DNA from: Candidatus Omnitrophica bacterium CG1_02_40_15
GTDB lineage: Bacteria; Omnitrophota; Gorgyraeia; Gorgyraeales; Gorgyraeaceae
DNA: 17,562 nucleotides
Direction: 5' to 3'
Assembly (NCBI GenBank): GCA_001871815.1
Contig: MNVP01000039.1
Location: forward strand, 1 to 17,562
In this document: piece by piece, positions 6,803 through 13,935 of the stretch
How positions within the stretch are numbered: the first letter of the stretch is position 1
Layout: each line of letters starts with the position of its first letter
The notes under the pieces: model-generated
Databases searched by the model: none
Told to the model about the DNA's origin: nothing
The model's input: the letters and a program-made list of their open reading frames with translations, nothing else
Position numbers and translations under genes: made by a program

Positions 6803-7798
6803 ATGATTTTAAAAAAACAGCCGCATCTTTTTACATTAAAAGGATGCGGAATTTTTTATTTTCTGATATTTATTTTAGCAGGATGCAGCCAGGGTTCATC
6901 AGTGAAAGAAACAAGAATCCTGATGGATACTTTCTGCGAGATTTCCTGCTACAGCCCGGACAGAGATAAGGCTGTTCGCGCTATAGGCGAAGCGTTTAAG
7001 GAGATGCAGCGCATAGAAATAGTTTTCAGTAAATTTGATGAAAATAGCGAGGTATCAAAGATAAATAAAATAGCAGGGCTTGAAAATATAAAGGTGAGCG
7101 AGGAAGCATTTAGGTTGACGGAAAGATCTATATATTACAGCAGGATTTCAGATGGCGCGTTTGACATAACAGTGGTTCCTCTTATGGAGATATGGGGTTT
7201 TGTCCGTAAACATAAATCAATACCAGATAAGGATGATATAGAGAATGCGCTGAAATCCGTTGGATATAAAAATATAGAGCTGGATTCTAAAAAGTTATCC
7301 ATGAGATTTTTGAATAAAGACACAAAAATAGATTTTGGCGGGATTGCTAAGGGTTATGCAGTTGACAGGGCAAAAGATGTTTTGGTGTTGAATGGGATTA
7401 AAAACGGCCTTGTAAATCTAGGCGGGAATATTTTTGCCTTAGGTAGCGCGCCTGGGAAAAAAGACTGGAAAATAGGGGTTCATGACCCTAGAAATAAAGG
7501 CAAATTGCTCTATAGTTTTGAATTAACTGACAGCGCTATAAGCACTTCTGGAAATTATGAAAGGTTTTTTGAAATAGGAGGCAAAAGATATTCTCATATA
7601 ATAAACCCTCTTACAGGGGAGCCTTGTCAGGGCATTATAAGCGTTACAGTAGCGCTGGATTCAGCAGAAGGAGCAGACGCGCTTTCTACAGCTATATTTG
7701 TAATGGGGGCGGAAAAAGGCCTTATTCTGGCAAAGTCCATTAAAGGCATAAAGGTTCTGATGCTTAAAGAAGACGGGGAAATAATATCATATCCATGA
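6803..7798 (+). CDS. apbE: ApbE-family FAD:protein FMN transferase, lipoprotein
   Basis: A 331-residue protein of the ApbE family, which uses FAD and Mg to attach FMN covalently to Thr of partner proteins (for example Rnf/Nqr subunits) outside the cytoplasmic membrane. Residues 1-28 form a lipoprotein signal with lipobox ILAGC (C28). Family landmarks follow: MDTFCEI near the start, FSKFDENSEVSKIN, the flavin/Mg motif DFGGIAKGYAVD (D177 onward), LVNLGGNIFALG, STSGNYERFFEIGGKRYSHIINP and SAEGADALSTAIFVMG. Length is normal. The start is odd: ATG 6803 has no ribosome-binding site, sits inside a 14-base palindrome, and codons 7-20 coincide with a strong intrinsic terminator (6821-6862). No ATG, GTG or TTG occurs in frame after that terminator before the lipobox, so the gene must begin upstream of it. 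No partner with the flavinylation motif is in the window. Confidence 0.93.
   Translation: MILKKQPHLFTLKGCGIFYFLIFILAGCSQGSSVKETRILMDTFCEISCYSPDRDKAVRAIGEAFKEMQRIEIVFSKFDENSEVSKINKIAGLENIKVSEEAFRLTERSIYYSRISDGAFDITVVPLMEIWGFVRKHKSIPDKDDIENALKSVGYKNIELDSKKLSMRFLNKDTKIDFGGIAKGYAVDRAKDVLVLNGIKNGLVNLGGNIFALGSAPGKKDWKIGVHDPRNKGKLLYSFELTDSAISTSGNYERFFEIGGKRYSHIINPLTGEPCQGIISVTVALDSAEGADALSTAIFVMGAEKGLILAKSIKGIKVLMLKEDGEIISYP
6821..6862 (+). terminator. Intrinsic terminator of the pdaD unit, inside apbE
   Basis: A 12-bp stem (CCGCATCTTTTT at 6821-6832 with AAAAGGATGCGG at 6838-6849, one G-U pair) with a 5-base loop is followed by AATTTTTTATTTT. It begins 24 bases after the pdaD stop, the right place for its terminator, yet it falls wholly within the signal-peptide codons of apbE. 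Runs of A before the stem could make it work in both directions. Strong by sequence; function in vivo is inferred. Confidence 0.8.
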
Positions 7799-7801
7799 CA
7801 G

Positions 7802-7828
7802 GTAGGGGCGGTCGCGACCGCCCCCTAC
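7802..7828. repeat. GTAGGGG-type palindrome, copy 1
   Basis: An almost perfect palindrome three bases after the apbE stop: GTAGGGG, a perfect 12-base centre CGGTCGCGACCG, then CCCCCTAC, with one unpaired C. It has the same outer GTAGGGG and the same GGTCGCGACC centre as the perfect palindrome at 16047-16076 after purM. There is no U-run, so it does not look like an intrinsic terminator. Confidence 0.88.
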
Positions 7829-7841
7829 AGCTAATTTTGTA

Positions 7842-7869
7842 TTGACATAATAGGATGGTTTGTTAAAAT
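7842..7869 (+). promoter_or_regulatory. Promoter of tRNA-Phe
   Basis: A consensus TTGACA at 7842-7847 and a -10 of TAAAAT at 7864-7869 with 16 bases between. The predicted start at about 7876 is roughly 11 bases before the tRNA. The same GTTAAAATA string appears near 17451. Confidence 0.7.
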
Positions 7870-7886
7870 AGTGTAAATCTTGTATC

Positions 7887-7961
7887 GCCGAGGTAGCTCA
7901 GTGGTAGAGCGCGGCCCTGAAAAGGCCGGCGTGGGAAGTTCGATTCTTCTCCTCGGCACCA
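7887..7961 (+). tRNA. tRNA-Phe (anticodon GAA), CCA encoded
   Basis: A full cloverleaf can be drawn: acceptor GCCGAGG with CCTCGGC, D arm GCTC/GAGC, anticodon stem CGGCC/GGCCG around loop CTGAAAA (anticodon GAA at loop positions 3-5, reading Phe codons TTY), a 5-base variable region, and a T arm GGAAG/CTTCT with loop TTCGATT. The discriminator is A at 7958 and CCA at 7959-7961 is encoded. The D arm begins TAGCTCAGTGGTAGAGC as expected. It has its own promoter just upstream. The CCA also begins a palindromic repeat that fills the following spacer. Confidence 0.96.
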
Positions 7962-8106
7962 TGAACCACTCGCTAAGAGACATATTTAAAAAGCAACTTC
8001 GCTCGGGTTCATGGCAAGCCATTTAATATTCTTAGTGAATGGTTCATGCCCTGCACCGGAGCAACATAGCTATTTAAATAGTATAGCTTAGCGATTGGTA
8101 CAGGGC
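7960..8106. repeat. Compound palindromic repeat after tRNA-Phe
   Basis: Two adjoining inverted repeats fill the spacer. The first pairs 7960-7978 (CATGAACCACTCGCTAAGA) with 8030-8048, 17 of 19 positions matching, and contains an internal second GGTTCATGG (8006-8014) that can also pair with the left arm. The second pairs GCCCTGCACC (8048-8057) with GGTACAGGGC (8097-8106), one mismatch, and encloses the perfect palindrome CTATTTAAATAG. ACTTCGCTCGGG at 7996-8007 is identical to part of the repeat between purL and purQ. No ORF I trust lies here. Confidence 0.75.
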
Positions 8107-8124
8107 AAAAAAGGGAGGCAGTAA

Positions 8125-8844
8125 ATGAGAAAATTTCGCATAACATTCTTTATTATAATTGGAATCTTATGTTTAACTGCTCTTACCTACGCTGCTATTC
8201 CGCGTGTCATAAACTATCAGGGAAGATTAACTGATAAAGACGACAATCCGTTAACAGGTAATTTTTTAGTTACATTCAGGTTTTATGATACGGAAAAAGA
8301 CGGCCTGTCTATCTGGGAAGAAGGGCATATCCTTAATATTAAAAACGGCTTGTTCAATGTGCTCATGGGTTCTGTGAAACCTCTGGAAATAGATTTTAAT
8401 AAAGATTTGTGGCTTGGCATGGAGGTTGCGAGCGATGGAGAAATGGCCCCTCGCATAAAACTTGCAAGTTCTGTTTATGCTTTAAATGCAAAATCCATTG
8501 ATATGATAAACTCAAGCCAGTTATTGAGAAATGACATAGATTCTGTAATGTCAGGATCGCTCACTCTTAGAAAAGACCTGATTTTAAAAGGCGATACAGC
8601 AGGGCCGAGCAAGATTGTGCTGGCTGATATCCAGGGTAGAGTTTATTATTTATGGGTGGATACATTGGGTAATCTCAGATTAAAACAGGGTTCCCCTGTT
8701 TCTGATTTAGACGGCTCTGTGATAATAAAAGAAAAATCAGGCCGCTTGTCAACGCGCTTTATGCAAAGCATTACTCTATTACTTCTATTGGTAGCTGTTT
8801 TTATACTAGTCCTTATACTTTATTCTTCTAAGAAAAATAGGTAA
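8125..8844 (+). CDS. Secreted, C-terminally membrane-anchored protein of unknown function
   Basis: A 239-residue protein with a Sec signal peptide (MRKFRITFFIIIGILCLTAL... ending TYA), followed by IPRVINYQGRLTDKDDNPLTG, a motif that opens many exported proteins in Omnitrophota, Elusimicrobiota and relatives. The next 100 residues are beta-rich (FLVTFRFYDTEKDGLSIWEE, GLFNVLMGSV, LWLGMEVASDGEMAPRIKLA), resembling the N-terminal domain of carbohydrate- or tail-fibre-like surface proteins. At the C-terminus is a hydrophobic segment of about 22 residues (SITLLLLLVAVFILVLILY) and a basic tail SSKKNR, which should anchor it with its bulk outside the cytoplasm. ATG 8125 has a GGGAGG ribosome-binding site. 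A strong terminator follows, so it is probably a single-gene unit. No function can be assigned. Confidence 0.85.
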   Translation: MRKFRITFFIIIGILCLTALTYAAIPRVINYQGRLTDKDDNPLTGNFLVTFRFYDTEKDGLSIWEEGHILNIKNGLFNVLMGSVKPLEIDFNKDLWLGMEVASDGEMAPRIKLASSVYALNAKSIDMINSSQLLRNDIDSVMSGSLTLRKDLILKGDTAGPSKIVLADIQGRVYYLWVDTLGNLRLKQGSPVSDLDGSVIIKEKSGRLSTRFMQSITLLLLLVAVFILVLILYSSKKNR

Positions 8845-8860
8845 GAATATCCTTACTCTA

Positions 8861-8890
8861 CCCTCTCTCTTAAAAGGGAGAGGGTTTTTT
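8861..8890 (+). terminator. Intrinsic terminator after the anchored secreted protein
   Basis: A 9-bp stem, CCCTCTCTC (8861-8869) with GGGAGAGGG (8876-8884) including one G-U pair, loop TTAAAA, then six T (8885-8890). It ends the 8125-8844 transcript and separates it from the purine cluster, whose promoter begins three bases later. Confidence 0.9.
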
Positions 8891-8892
8891 AA

Positions 8893-8922
8893 TTGACGCA
8901 TATAATCTATATATGGTATATT
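8893..8922 (+). promoter_or_regulatory. Promoter of the purine cluster
   Basis: TTGACG (-35) at 8893-8898 and TATATT (-10) at 8917-8922 with an 18-base spacer and a TGG extended -10. Transcription should start near 8929, only about two to three bases before the purB ATG at 8932. There is no Shine-Dalgarno in front of that ATG, so the message is probably leaderless or nearly so. Confidence 0.65.
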
Positions 8923-8931
8923 ATAGTTCCT

Positions 8932-10224
8932 ATGATACCAAGATATTCGCTTCCCAGGATGTCAGCCATATGGTCTGATGAGAATAAATTCCAAAAGATG
9001 CTGGATGTTGAAATCCTTGTCTGCGAAGCCTTAGCCAATTTAGGTAAAATACCGAAAAAAGAGCTTAAAAAGATAAAATCCAAAGCAAAATTTAATGTAA
9101 AACGCATTGAGAAAATAGAAAAAATAACCCGCCACGATGTAATAGCATTTCTCCATAATATAGCTGAATATATAGGAGATTCTTCAAGGTTTGTGCATCA
9201 GGGCCTTACTTCAAGCGATGTATTAGATACAGGTTTATCTATAATGATGAAGGAATCAGCTGACATTATTCTGGAAGACCTGAAGATATTAAAAGAGGAA
9301 TTGAGAAAAAAGGCTAAGAAATACAAATATACTATTACGGCTGGCAGAAGCCATGGCGTGCATGCTGAGCCTACAACATTTGGCTTAAAATTAGCGTTAT
9401 TTTTCGATGAGATAAATAGATGCATTGATAGAATTAATAGGGCAAAGGAGATTATATCCGTAGGCAAGATTTCCGGGTCTGTAGGCACATATTCAAATAT
9501 AGAACCTTATGTTGAGAATTATGTTTGTAAAAAATTAGGGCTTAAACCCGCTAATATATCTACGCAGGTGCTCCAGAGAGACAGGCATGCGGAATATTTG
9601 TCAGAAATAGCTATTGTGGGCGCTACTCTTGAAAAGATAGCTACAGAATTCAGAAATCTCCAGAAGACAGAGGTCAGAGAGGTTGAAGAGCCTTTTGGAA
9701 AAGGCCAGAAAGGTTCCAGCGCAATGCCTCACAAGAGAAATCCTGTTATGTGCGAAAGGATTACAGGCCTTGCAAGGGTTTTACGCGCGAATGCGATTGT
9801 CTCCATGGAAAATGTGGCACTGTGGCACGAAAGAGATATAAGCCATTCTTCAGCAGAGCGCATTATTATTCCTGACAGCACAATATTGCTGGACTATATG
9901 TTGGACCAGATGATAGAGATTATAAGAGGGCTTTTAGTTTATCCAGAAAACATGGTTAACAATATGTCTAAAACAAAAGGCCTTGTATTTTCTGCAAGGA
10001 TTCTGGTAGAGCTTGAAAAAAAAGGCCTTGAGCGCAGGAAGGCGTATGATATTATTCAAAGATGCGCCATGAAAGTCTGGGAAAAAGATATTAATTTCAA
10101 AGATGCGTTACAGGATGACAGCGATTTTATGAAATTTGTAAAACCCAAAGAAATGAATAGTTTCTTTGAAGTTGCATATTATACAAAACACGTAGACACT
10201 ATTTTCAAAAAAGTCGGCATCTAA
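8932..10224 (+). CDS. purB: Adenylosuccinate lyase
   Basis: A 430-residue cytoplasmic lyase of the fumarase/aspartase superfamily. It acts twice in purine synthesis, releasing fumarate from SAICAR to give AICAR and from adenylosuccinate to give AMP. The start at ATG 8932 gives MIPRYSLPRMSAIWSDENKF, the usual PurB N-terminus; a TTG 39 bases upstream in frame is not a credible start because it coincides with the -35 element. Visible motifs: RHDVIAFLHNIAE, HQGLTSSDVLDTG, GRSHGVHAEPTTFG with its catalytic-region His, and the signature loop GSSAMPHKRNPV with the catalytic Ser at 262/263. Length matches the short bacterial PurB class. It is the first gene of the purine cluster and purC follows after 20 bases. 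Confidence 0.97.
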   Translation: MIPRYSLPRMSAIWSDENKFQKMLDVEILVCEALANLGKIPKKELKKIKSKAKFNVKRIEKIEKITRHDVIAFLHNIAEYIGDSSRFVHQGLTSSDVLDTGLSIMMKESADIILEDLKILKEELRKKAKKYKYTITAGRSHGVHAEPTTFGLKLALFFDEINRCIDRINRAKEIISVGKISGSVGTYSNIEPYVENYVCKKLGLKPANISTQVLQRDRHAEYLSEIAIVGATLEKIATEFRNLQKTEVREVEEPFGKGQKGSSAMPHKRNPVMCERITGLARVLRANAIVSMENVALWHERDISHSSAERIIIPDSTILLDYMLDQMIEIIRGLLVYPENMVNNMSKTKGLVFSARILVELEKKGLERRKAYDIIQRCAMKVWEKDINFKDALQDDSDFMKFVKPKEMNSFFEVAYYTKHVDTIFKKVGI

Positions 10225-10244
10225 CATTAGAAAGAAGGAAGGTT

Positions 10245-10949
10245 ATGGAAAAAGGGAATAAGATATACGAGGGAAAAGCAAAGATTTTATACGATACGGA
10301 TAATCCTGATTTAGTGATACAGGAATTTAAAGACGACGCAACTGCTTTTGACGCTACAAAAAGGGGAACTATAAAGGGAAAGGGGGTTATAAATAACGAA
10401 ATCTCATGCGCTATATTCCAGCTTCTGGAATCAAAAGGCATCCCGACGCATTTTGTAAAAAAATTAAGCGACAGGGAGATGCTTGTTAAGAAATTAAAAA
10501 TAGTCATGGTAGAAGTGACTATAAGAAACATATCAGCGGGGGGCTTGTCAAAAATGCTCGGGATAGAAGAAGGCATTGTTTTAAAAACGCCAGTCCTGGA
10601 ATATCATTATAAAAACGACAGCCTTCACGACCCGTTGATAAATGATTATCATATAGATATCCTTAAGCTTGCAACTCCTCAGGAAATGAAAAAGATAAAG
10701 GATTATTCGTTCAGCGTGAACCAGATCATGAAGGATTTCTTTGACAAGGTTAATCTTAAATTGGTTGATTTCAAGCTGGAATTCGGCAGGCATAAAGGAA
10801 AGATATTGCTTGGGGACGAAATCTCCCCGGATACATGCAGGTTATGGGATAAGGTTACAAATGAGAAGCTGGACAAGGACCGTTTCAGACGGGATTTAGG
10901 AAAGATTGAGGAAGCCTACCAGGAAGTCCTTAAAAGAATAAAGACATAG
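10245..10949 (+). CDS. purC: SAICAR synthetase
   Basis: A 234-residue phosphoribosylaminoimidazole-succinocarboxamide synthase, joining aspartate to CAIR with ATP. Recognisable features: N-terminal KIYEGKAKILYDTDNP (nucleotide-binding strand-loop), DDATAFDATKRG, GIPTHFVKKLSDREMLVKKL, VEVTIRNISAGGLSKMLG and LVDFKLEFGRHKGKILLGDEISPDTCRLWD, the family signature containing the Mg/ATP residues. The length is typical of the compact bacterial PurC. ATG 10245 has a good GAAGGAAGG ribosome-binding site. It lies between purB and purSL; its product SAICAR is the substrate of PurB. A perfect 12-bp inverted repeat occupies the spacer after it. Confidence 0.97.
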   Translation: MEKGNKIYEGKAKILYDTDNPDLVIQEFKDDATAFDATKRGTIKGKGVINNEISCAIFQLLESKGIPTHFVKKLSDREMLVKKLKIVMVEVTIRNISAGGLSKMLGIEEGIVLKTPVLEYHYKNDSLHDPLINDYHIDILKLATPQEMKKIKDYSFSVNQIMKDFFDKVNLKLVDFKLEFGRHKGKILLGDEISPDTCRLWDKVTNEKLDKDRFRRDLGKIEEAYQEVLKRIKT

Positions 10950-10962
10950 TTTTGCGATTTCA

Positions 10963-11003
10963 AACAACTTGACACTCTAACATTGTTAAAATGTCAAGTT
11001 GTT
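10963..11003. repeat. Perfect 12-bp inverted repeat before purSL
   Basis: AACAACTTGACA (10963-10974) is exactly complementary to TGTCAAGTTGTT (10992-11003), with a 17-base A+T-rich loop. The right arm abuts the purSL ribosome-binding site GAGG (11004-11007). It could be an RNA hairpin next to the ribosome site, an operator or a small repeat element. TTGACA in the left arm and TAAAAT in the loop are only 12 bases apart, too close for a normal promoter. Confidence 0.85.
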
Positions 11004-11016
11004 GAGGATGAATAGC

Positions 11017-13932
11017 ATGGAATGGAAGATAGAGATAAGAAAGAGAAAAGGTGTTTTTGACCCTTTAGGAGAAGGGGTCAAAAAAGATATATTAGATCTG
11101 GGCATTAGCGGCGTGAAGAAAGTTAATGTTAGCCAGGTCTTTATTATTTCCGGGGATATCACTGAATCTGATATTAAGAGAATAGCCGGGGAATTGCTGA
11201 CAGACTCTATTACAGAGGAGTATGTAGTTAATAACGAACGACGAACGACGAACGACGACCAAAGGAAGTCCCGAGCGAAGTCGAGGGGCGAACGACGAAT
11301 AATAGAGATTGCGTATAATCCAGGCGTGATGGATCCTGTAGAAGAAAGCGCAAGAAAAGCAATAAAAGATATGGGGATTTATGGAGTAAAATCCCTCAGG
11401 ACAGAAAAAAAATATTTTATAGAAGGGAAGATCACAGAAAATGATTTCAGGAATATATGCGAAAAGCTGCTATATAATAAAGTTATACAGCATGCGGTAA
11501 AAGAACATAGCGCAAGGTGCATAAAGCATAGTAATGGGTATAAATTTAAATTGGTAATAGTAAACCTGCTTGGCGCGGATGATAAGAGATTGACAAAGAT
11601 CAGCAGGGACGGCCAGTTGTTTTTAAATCTAAAGGAAATGGCCCAGATAAAAAACCATTTTAAAAAATTAGGCAGGAATCCTACTGATTGCGAGCTTGAA
11701 ACAATTGCCCAGACATGGTCAGAACATTGCGGCCATAAGACATTCCGCGGAATTATAGAATACGAAGAAGATGGGAAGAGAAAGATAATCGACAACCTGC
11801 TTAAAAACACAATAATGAAAGTTACGAGTGAGCTGAAAAAACCATGGTGCGTGTCAGTGTTTAAGGATAACGCAGGGGTTATTAGATTTGACGAGGACGA
11901 CAATATCTGTTTTAAGGTGGAAACGCATAACCATCCTTCTGCGCTTGAACCTTACGGAGGAGCCGGGACAGGCATAGGAGGCGTTATAAGGGATATATTG
12001 GGAGTAGGATTAGGCGCAAAGCCTATTATGAACACAGATGTATTTTGTTTCGGCCTGCCTGATACGCCGCGTAAAAATGTGCCTAAGGGTATGCTGCATC
12101 CAAAGCGCATAATGAAAGGCGTTGTAGGCGGAGTCAGAGATTATGGCAATCGCATGGGTATACCTACTGCAAATGGCGCTGTGCTTTTTGACGAACGTTA
12201 TATCGGGAACCCTTTAGTGTATTGCGGCACAGTGGGTATAATGCCCAAGGATAAATCATTTAAAGCCGCGAAATGCGGAGATTTGATTGTGGCTGTAGGC
12301 GGCCGCACGGGAAGGGATGGGATTCACGGCGCTACATTTTCTTCAGGAGAGCTTACTCATGAATCTGAGGCTGTATCAGGCGGCGCGGTTCAGATAGGAA
12401 ATCCAATTACGGAGAAAAAGCTCACTAATACGCTTCTAAAAGGCCGCGACAGAAATTTATATACAGCTGTAACTGACTGCGGGGCAGGAGGTTTTTCAAG
12501 CGCTGTAGGAGAGATGGGCGAGGATCTTGGCGCAGAAGTTGATTTGGAAAAAGCGCCTTTAAAATATCAGGGCCTGAGTTATACAGAGATATGGATATCA
12601 GAAGCTCAGGAAAGAATGGTCCTTTCTGTCCCCAGGGAAAATTTGAAAGAATTGATGGATATTTTCAAGAAAGAGGACGTAGAAGCAGTTGTGGTAGGAT
12701 GTTTTACTTCGAATAAAAGGCTTAAATTAAGATATAACGGGAATGTGGTATGCGACCTGGACATGGAATTTTTGCATGGCGGGATTCCAAGGTTTGAACG
12801 AAAAGCCGTGTGGTCAAAACCTAGTCACAGAGAATGCGATACAAAAGACAAAAAAGATTTCACTCAGGATTTATTAAAGATCCTTTCAAGCTGGAATGTC
12901 TGCAGCAAGGAATGGGTCATAAGGCAGTATGACCATGAGGTGCAGGGTCAAAGCGTTTTGAAGCCTCTGGTGGGTATAGAAAATGACGGGCCGGGAGACG
13001 CCAGTATCATAAGGCCAAAGTTTAATTCTAAGAAAGGCATTATAATTTCAAACGGGATAAATCCCAGGTTCGGATTTATAGACCCATACTGGATGGCTGC
13101 TTCCTGCATAGATGAAGCGCTTCGTCAGGTGATAGCAGTGGGTGGGTCTTTAAATAAAACAGCGCTTCTTGATAATTTCTGCTGGGGCAATACTGATAAG
13201 CCTGACAGGCTTGGGAGTTTAGTAAGGGCGAGTTTCGGCTGTTATGATATCGCAAAGGGATACGGCGTCCCATTTATTTCCGGCAAGGATAGCCTTAATA
13301 ATGAATACTCTGTGCGCGGCGAATCCATTGCGATACCAGGTACGCTTTTAATTTCAGCAATATCAGTAATGGATGATGTAACGAATGCTGTTACTATGGA
13401 TCTGAAAGAAAAGGGCAATCTTTTATACATTATAGGCGAGACAAAAAATGAAATGGGAGGTTCTCATTATAATCTTATAAATAATTGCGTGGGCAATAAT
13501 GCGCCTACAGTGGATGCTAAAAAAGGCTTAAAGATTTTTAATAGGATAAGCGAGGCAACCAGGCTAGGGTTATTAAGGGCTTGCCATGACTTATCAGAGG
13601 GCGGTATAGCTTGCGCATTGGCTGAGATGGCTTTCAGCGGAGGATTTGGCATAGAGGCAGAGCTTAAAGAAGCGCCTTATGAGGCTAAAAGTTCAAAAGC
13701 GAAAAGAGACAGCATAATATTATTTTCAGAATCAAATACAAGATTTATTGCTGAAGTCAGGAAACAAGATAAAAATAAGTTTGAGAATTTAATGAAAGGC
13801 ATCCCTATTGGATTAATAGGCCAAGTTTCGGGCAAAAAAGATTTAAAGATTTATGGGCTTAGCGGCAAGAAAATAGTGGACATAAGCCTGGATAAATTAA
13901 AAGAAGCGTGGCAGAAGCCTTTAAGATGGTAG
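11017..13932 (+). CDS. purL: FGAM synthase, PurS-PurS-PurL fusion
   Basis: A 971-residue synthetase part of phosphoribosylformylglycinamidine synthase, converting FGAR to FGAM with ATP and ammonia from PurQ. ATG 11017 is chosen because GAGG (11004-11007) lies 9 bases before it and MEWKIEIRKRKGVFDPLGEG is a classic PurS start; the in-frame TTG/ATG codons upstream overlap that site. Residues 1-71 are one PurS-like unit and about 95-163 a second (GVFDPLGE / GVMDPVEE, DLGISGVKKV / DMGIYGVKSL). PurL follows: ETIAQTWSEHCGHKTF (H237), ETHNHPSALEPYGGAGTGIG, VTDCGAGGFSSAVGEMG, YWMAASCIDEALRQVIAVGG, ISGKDSLNNEY, ACHDLSEGGIACALAEM. It is longer than small PurL (about 730) and lacks the fused glutaminase of large PurL. 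Residues 73-94, between the PurS units, are encoded by a 66-bp repeat also found in purQ. Confidence 0.95.
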   Translation: MEWKIEIRKRKGVFDPLGEGVKKDILDLGISGVKKVNVSQVFIISGDITESDIKRIAGELLTDSITEEYVVNNERRTTNDDQRKSRAKSRGERRIIEIAYNPGVMDPVEESARKAIKDMGIYGVKSLRTEKKYFIEGKITENDFRNICEKLLYNKVIQHAVKEHSARCIKHSNGYKFKLVIVNLLGADDKRLTKISRDGQLFLNLKEMAQIKNHFKKLGRNPTDCELETIAQTWSEHCGHKTFRGIIEYEEDGKRKIIDNLLKNTIMKVTSELKKPWCVSVFKDNAGVIRFDEDDNICFKVETHNHPSALEPYGGAGTGIGGVIRDILGVGLGAKPIMNTDVFCFGLPDTPRKNVPKGMLHPKRIMKGVVGGVRDYGNRMGIPTANGAVLFDERYIGNPLVYCGTVGIMPKDKSFKAAKCGDLIVAVGGRTGRDGIHGATFSSGELTHESEAVSGGAVQIGNPITEKKLTNTLLKGRDRNLYTAVTDCGAGGFSSAVGEMGEDLGAEVDLEKAPLKYQGLSYTEIWISEAQERMVLSVPRENLKELMDIFKKEDVEAVVVGCFTSNKRLKLRYNGNVVCDLDMEFLHGGIPRFERKAVWSKPSHRECDTKDKKDFTQDLLKILSSWNVCSKEWVIRQYDHEVQGQSVLKPLVGIENDGPGDASIIRPKFNSKKGIIISNGINPRFGFIDPYWMAASCIDEALRQVIAVGGSLNKTALLDNFCWGNTDKPDRLGSLVRASFGCYDIAKGYGVPFISGKDSLNNEYSVRGESIAIPGTLLISAISVMDDVTNAVTMDLKEKGNLLYIIGETKNEMGGSHYNLINNCVGNNAPTVDAKKGLKIFNRISEATRLGLLRACHDLSEGGIACALAEMAFSGGFGIEAELKEAPYEAKSSKAKRDSIILFSESNTRFIAEVRKQDKNKFENLMKGIPIGLIGQVSGKKDLKIYGLSGKKIVDISLDKLKEAWQKPLRW
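11234..11299 (+). repeat. 66-bp coding repeat, copy in purL
   Basis: Identical over all 66 bases to 14467-14532 in purQ. It starts with three copies of the 7-mer ACGAACG, continues through a core TCCCGAGCGAAGTCGAGGG (11269-11287) and ends GCGAACGACGAA. G+C is 39 of 66, well above the flanks. Here it is read as NERRTTNDDQRKSRAKSRGE-like sequence linking the two PurS-like domains. It has no stop in any of six frames. Confidence 0.95.
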
Positions 13933-13935
13933 AAG

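Noticed and set aside
7831..8022. Minus-strand ORF of 63 residues reading across the tRNA (contains RRIELPTPAFSGPRSTTELP)
   Set aside because: It is the antisense translation of tRNA-Phe and the adjoining repeat; such ORFs are well-known false annotations.
10969..10992. TTGACA and TAAAAT before purSL as a promoter
   Set aside because: Only 12 bases separate them, too short for a sigma-70 promoter; they are better explained as parts of the inverted repeat.
10999..11016. TTG 10999 or ATG 11008 as the purSL start
   Set aside because: Both overlap or crowd the GAGG ribosome site; ATG 11017 has correct spacing and gives the conserved PurS N-terminus.
11234..11260. CRISPR-like or microsatellite interpretation of the ACGAACG repeats
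   Set aside because: The units are 7 bp without spacers, there are only three copies, and the full 66-bp unit is duplicated as a block in purQ.
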